Positions 63,281 to 64,000 of a stretch of DNA of 64,000 nt are shown in pieces; the stretch's first letter is position 1; the number at the start of each line of letters is the position of its first letter. Under the pieces are notes generated by a model. The model was given only the letters and a program-made list of their open reading frames with translations. It was not told the DNA's origin and searched no databases. This DNA comes from Christiangramia oceanisediminis (GTDB lineage Bacteria > Bacteroidota > Bacteroidia > Flavobacteriales > Flavobacteriaceae), in contig NZ_JANCNS010000003.1 in assembly GCF_022570735.2 (NCBI RefSeq), positions 62,001 through 126,000 on the forward strand, written 5' to 3'. The translations under genes and the position numbers were made by a program.

Positions 63281-63632
63281 TGTAGGCTTTTAGGGTAGCA
63301 TCAATTTCATCCAGATCTATCGGTACGGCGTAAAAACCGGAAATTCCGCTTAAAGCAAAAATTTCCTGTTTGATCTTGTCCTGCCCCATACTGGTCACTA
63401 TCAAAAGATTTTCATGTGTAAGAATTTCCTGTACCTGGGCTACGAACTGTAAAGGTGCAATTCCTTCAAACAAAATATCGGTGATAATAAAATTGAAGTT
63501 AGATTCCTGATCTTCGATACTCAAATCACTCAATGAAGGTATTGCCTTGCATTCATAATTATTAAGGCTCACAAGTCTTTCCAGAATCTTTAGAATAATC
63601 AAATCCTCCTGGATCACCAAAACCTTTTTCAT
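63273..63632 (-). CDS. Degenerate receiver-domain protein
   Basis: 119 residues from MKKVLVIQEDLIILKILERL, giving strand 1 with the acidic pair E9/D10. The phosphoacceptor Asp52 sits in FNFIITDILFEG and the switch Thr/Ser in LLIVTSMGQDK (80-81). The conserved lysine (normally before Pro in the KP motif) is replaced: FYAVPIDLDE has Val103-Pro104. It may act without phosphorylation. An ATG 24 codons upstream (63704) is rejected because the fold starts at MKKVLV. First gene of the receiver, HEAT-like, glycosyltransferase operon. Confidence 0.8.
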   Translation of the reverse strand: MKKVLVIQEDLIILKILERLVSLNNYECKAIPSLSDLSIEDQESNFNFIITDILFEGIAPLQFVAQVQEILTHENLLIVTSMGQDKIKQEIFALSGISGFYAVPIDLDEIDATLKAYNE

Positions 63633-63797
63633 CAAACATTTTTTACGGCAGAAAGATAATAATTTCCATAAATCTGAAAACATTTTAAGGAATTTTGAAA
63701 GCAATTCATCTTTCTTATAGGTATTAATGGTAAGAAATTTCTTTCACCTTAATTCCGTGCAAATTTATAAGAACCGAAAGTTTTTCGTAAACTATTC

Positions 63798-64000
63798 TTA
63801 AAGTGGCCAGAATACAGGGACCAGCAACAGGATGATTATAGTTAAGATGACAGTTAAAGGTAGTCCTGCCTTGATAAAATCTATGAACTTATACTTTCCG
63901 GGACCATATACCAGAATGCATGAGGGTTCAAATGGCGTTATCAGGGAAACCGAAGCTCCCAGCATAATGGCAATGGCAAAAGAACGCGGATCTACCTGAA
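63798..64000 (-). CDS. SLC13/DASS-family anion permease (C-terminal part)
   Basis: The last 66 or so residues, ending at the TAA at 63798-63800; the gene continues beyond the right edge. The segment PRSFAIAIMLGASVSLITPF, then EPSCILVYGPGKYKFIDFIK, then AGLPLTVILTIIILLLVPVF shows the second SNT-like motif (ASxSLITPFEPS) and the final helix typical of divalent anion:Na+ symporters (SLC13/CitT/SdcS type). Substrates are usually dicarboxylates, sulfate or phosphate. Identity is good; the specific substrate is unknown. Confidence 0.82.
   Translation of the reverse strand, partial: QVDPRSFAIAIMLGASVSLITPFEPSCILVYGPGKYKFIDFIKAGLPLTVILTIIILLLVPVFWPL

Noticed and set aside
1-64000. CRISPR arrays, prophage, insertion sequences
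   Set aside because: No regularly spaced repeats, no integrase, transposase or phage structural genes were seen.

Overview
The window looks like a piece of the chromosome of a marine flavobacterium (Bacteroidota, Flavobacteriaceae). The protein content most resembles the Gramella/Christiangramia group; that placement is from memory of the families and was not tested. Support comes from moderate-to-low GC with A/T-rich gaps, few Shine-Dalgarno sites, TAnnTTTG-like promoter elements, many short lipoproteins, and typical families (Lacal_2735, DUF6090, LytTR, ScyD/ScyE, YaiO). No phage, integrase, transposase, rRNA or CRISPR array is visible. Most of it is ordinary housekeeping and accessory chromosome.

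Region by region: 1-6.6 kb (minus strand) holds the 5' part of homodimeric pyruvate dehydrogenase E1 (aceE), a dodecin, an FMN-binding split-barrel protein, a Tat-exported Gfo/Idh/MocA oxidoreductase paired with a double-DUF1080 lipoprotein (a likely 3-keto-glycoside cleavage pair), and an NAD-dependent epimerase. 6.7-11.2 kb is one very large UvrA-like protein with four ABC modules. 11.3-26.4 kb is a patchwork of small and membrane genes: YitT, DUF6090, an amine-oxidase-like flavoprotein, a short ExbB-like protein divergent from a membrane-bound LytTR regulator, a PAF-acetylhydrolase-like enzyme, a porin, a ScyD/ScyE lipoprotein, a Ca2+/Na+ antiporter and a Bor-like lipoprotein. 26.5-31.6 kb carries a small XRE repressor with a membrane partner and a clear operator, a DUF2255/DinB pair, a PepSY protein and several hypotheticals.

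31.8-34.7 kb holds an ATP-cone/Mrr-type nuclease fusion coupled by TAATG to a beta-CASP metallo-beta-lactamase RNase and followed by an Hsp20 chaperone. This is one of the two most interesting clusters. 35.5-48.6 kb contains a PAS histidine kinase, a dihydroflavonol-reductase-like enzyme, sbcDC, galKT, a GAF histidine kinase and a D-amino-acid-oxidase-like protein. 48.8-51.3 kb encodes an LtaS/EptA-like membrane phosphotransferase and a PmtA-like methyltransferase, perhaps acting on lipid head groups.

52-57 kb is a signalling block: a NarL-type kinase/regulator pair, then a PAS protein that ends in a histidine (DHp-like) segment without an ATPase domain, then a lone receiver. 57.2-57.6 kb holds tRNA-Pro(GGG) with its terminator and a tandem duplication of its upstream flank, including a REP-like palindrome. 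57.7-59.4 kb is an aldo/keto reductase overlapped with an alpha/beta hydrolase. 59.5-63.6 kb is the second notable cluster: a TPR/YaiO outer-membrane barrel converging, with overlapping ends, on a tightly overlapped operon of degenerate receiver, HEAT-like membrane protein and processive glycosyltransferase, plausibly a regulated exopolysaccharide synthesis and export unit. The right edge holds the 3' end of an SLC13-type permease gene.
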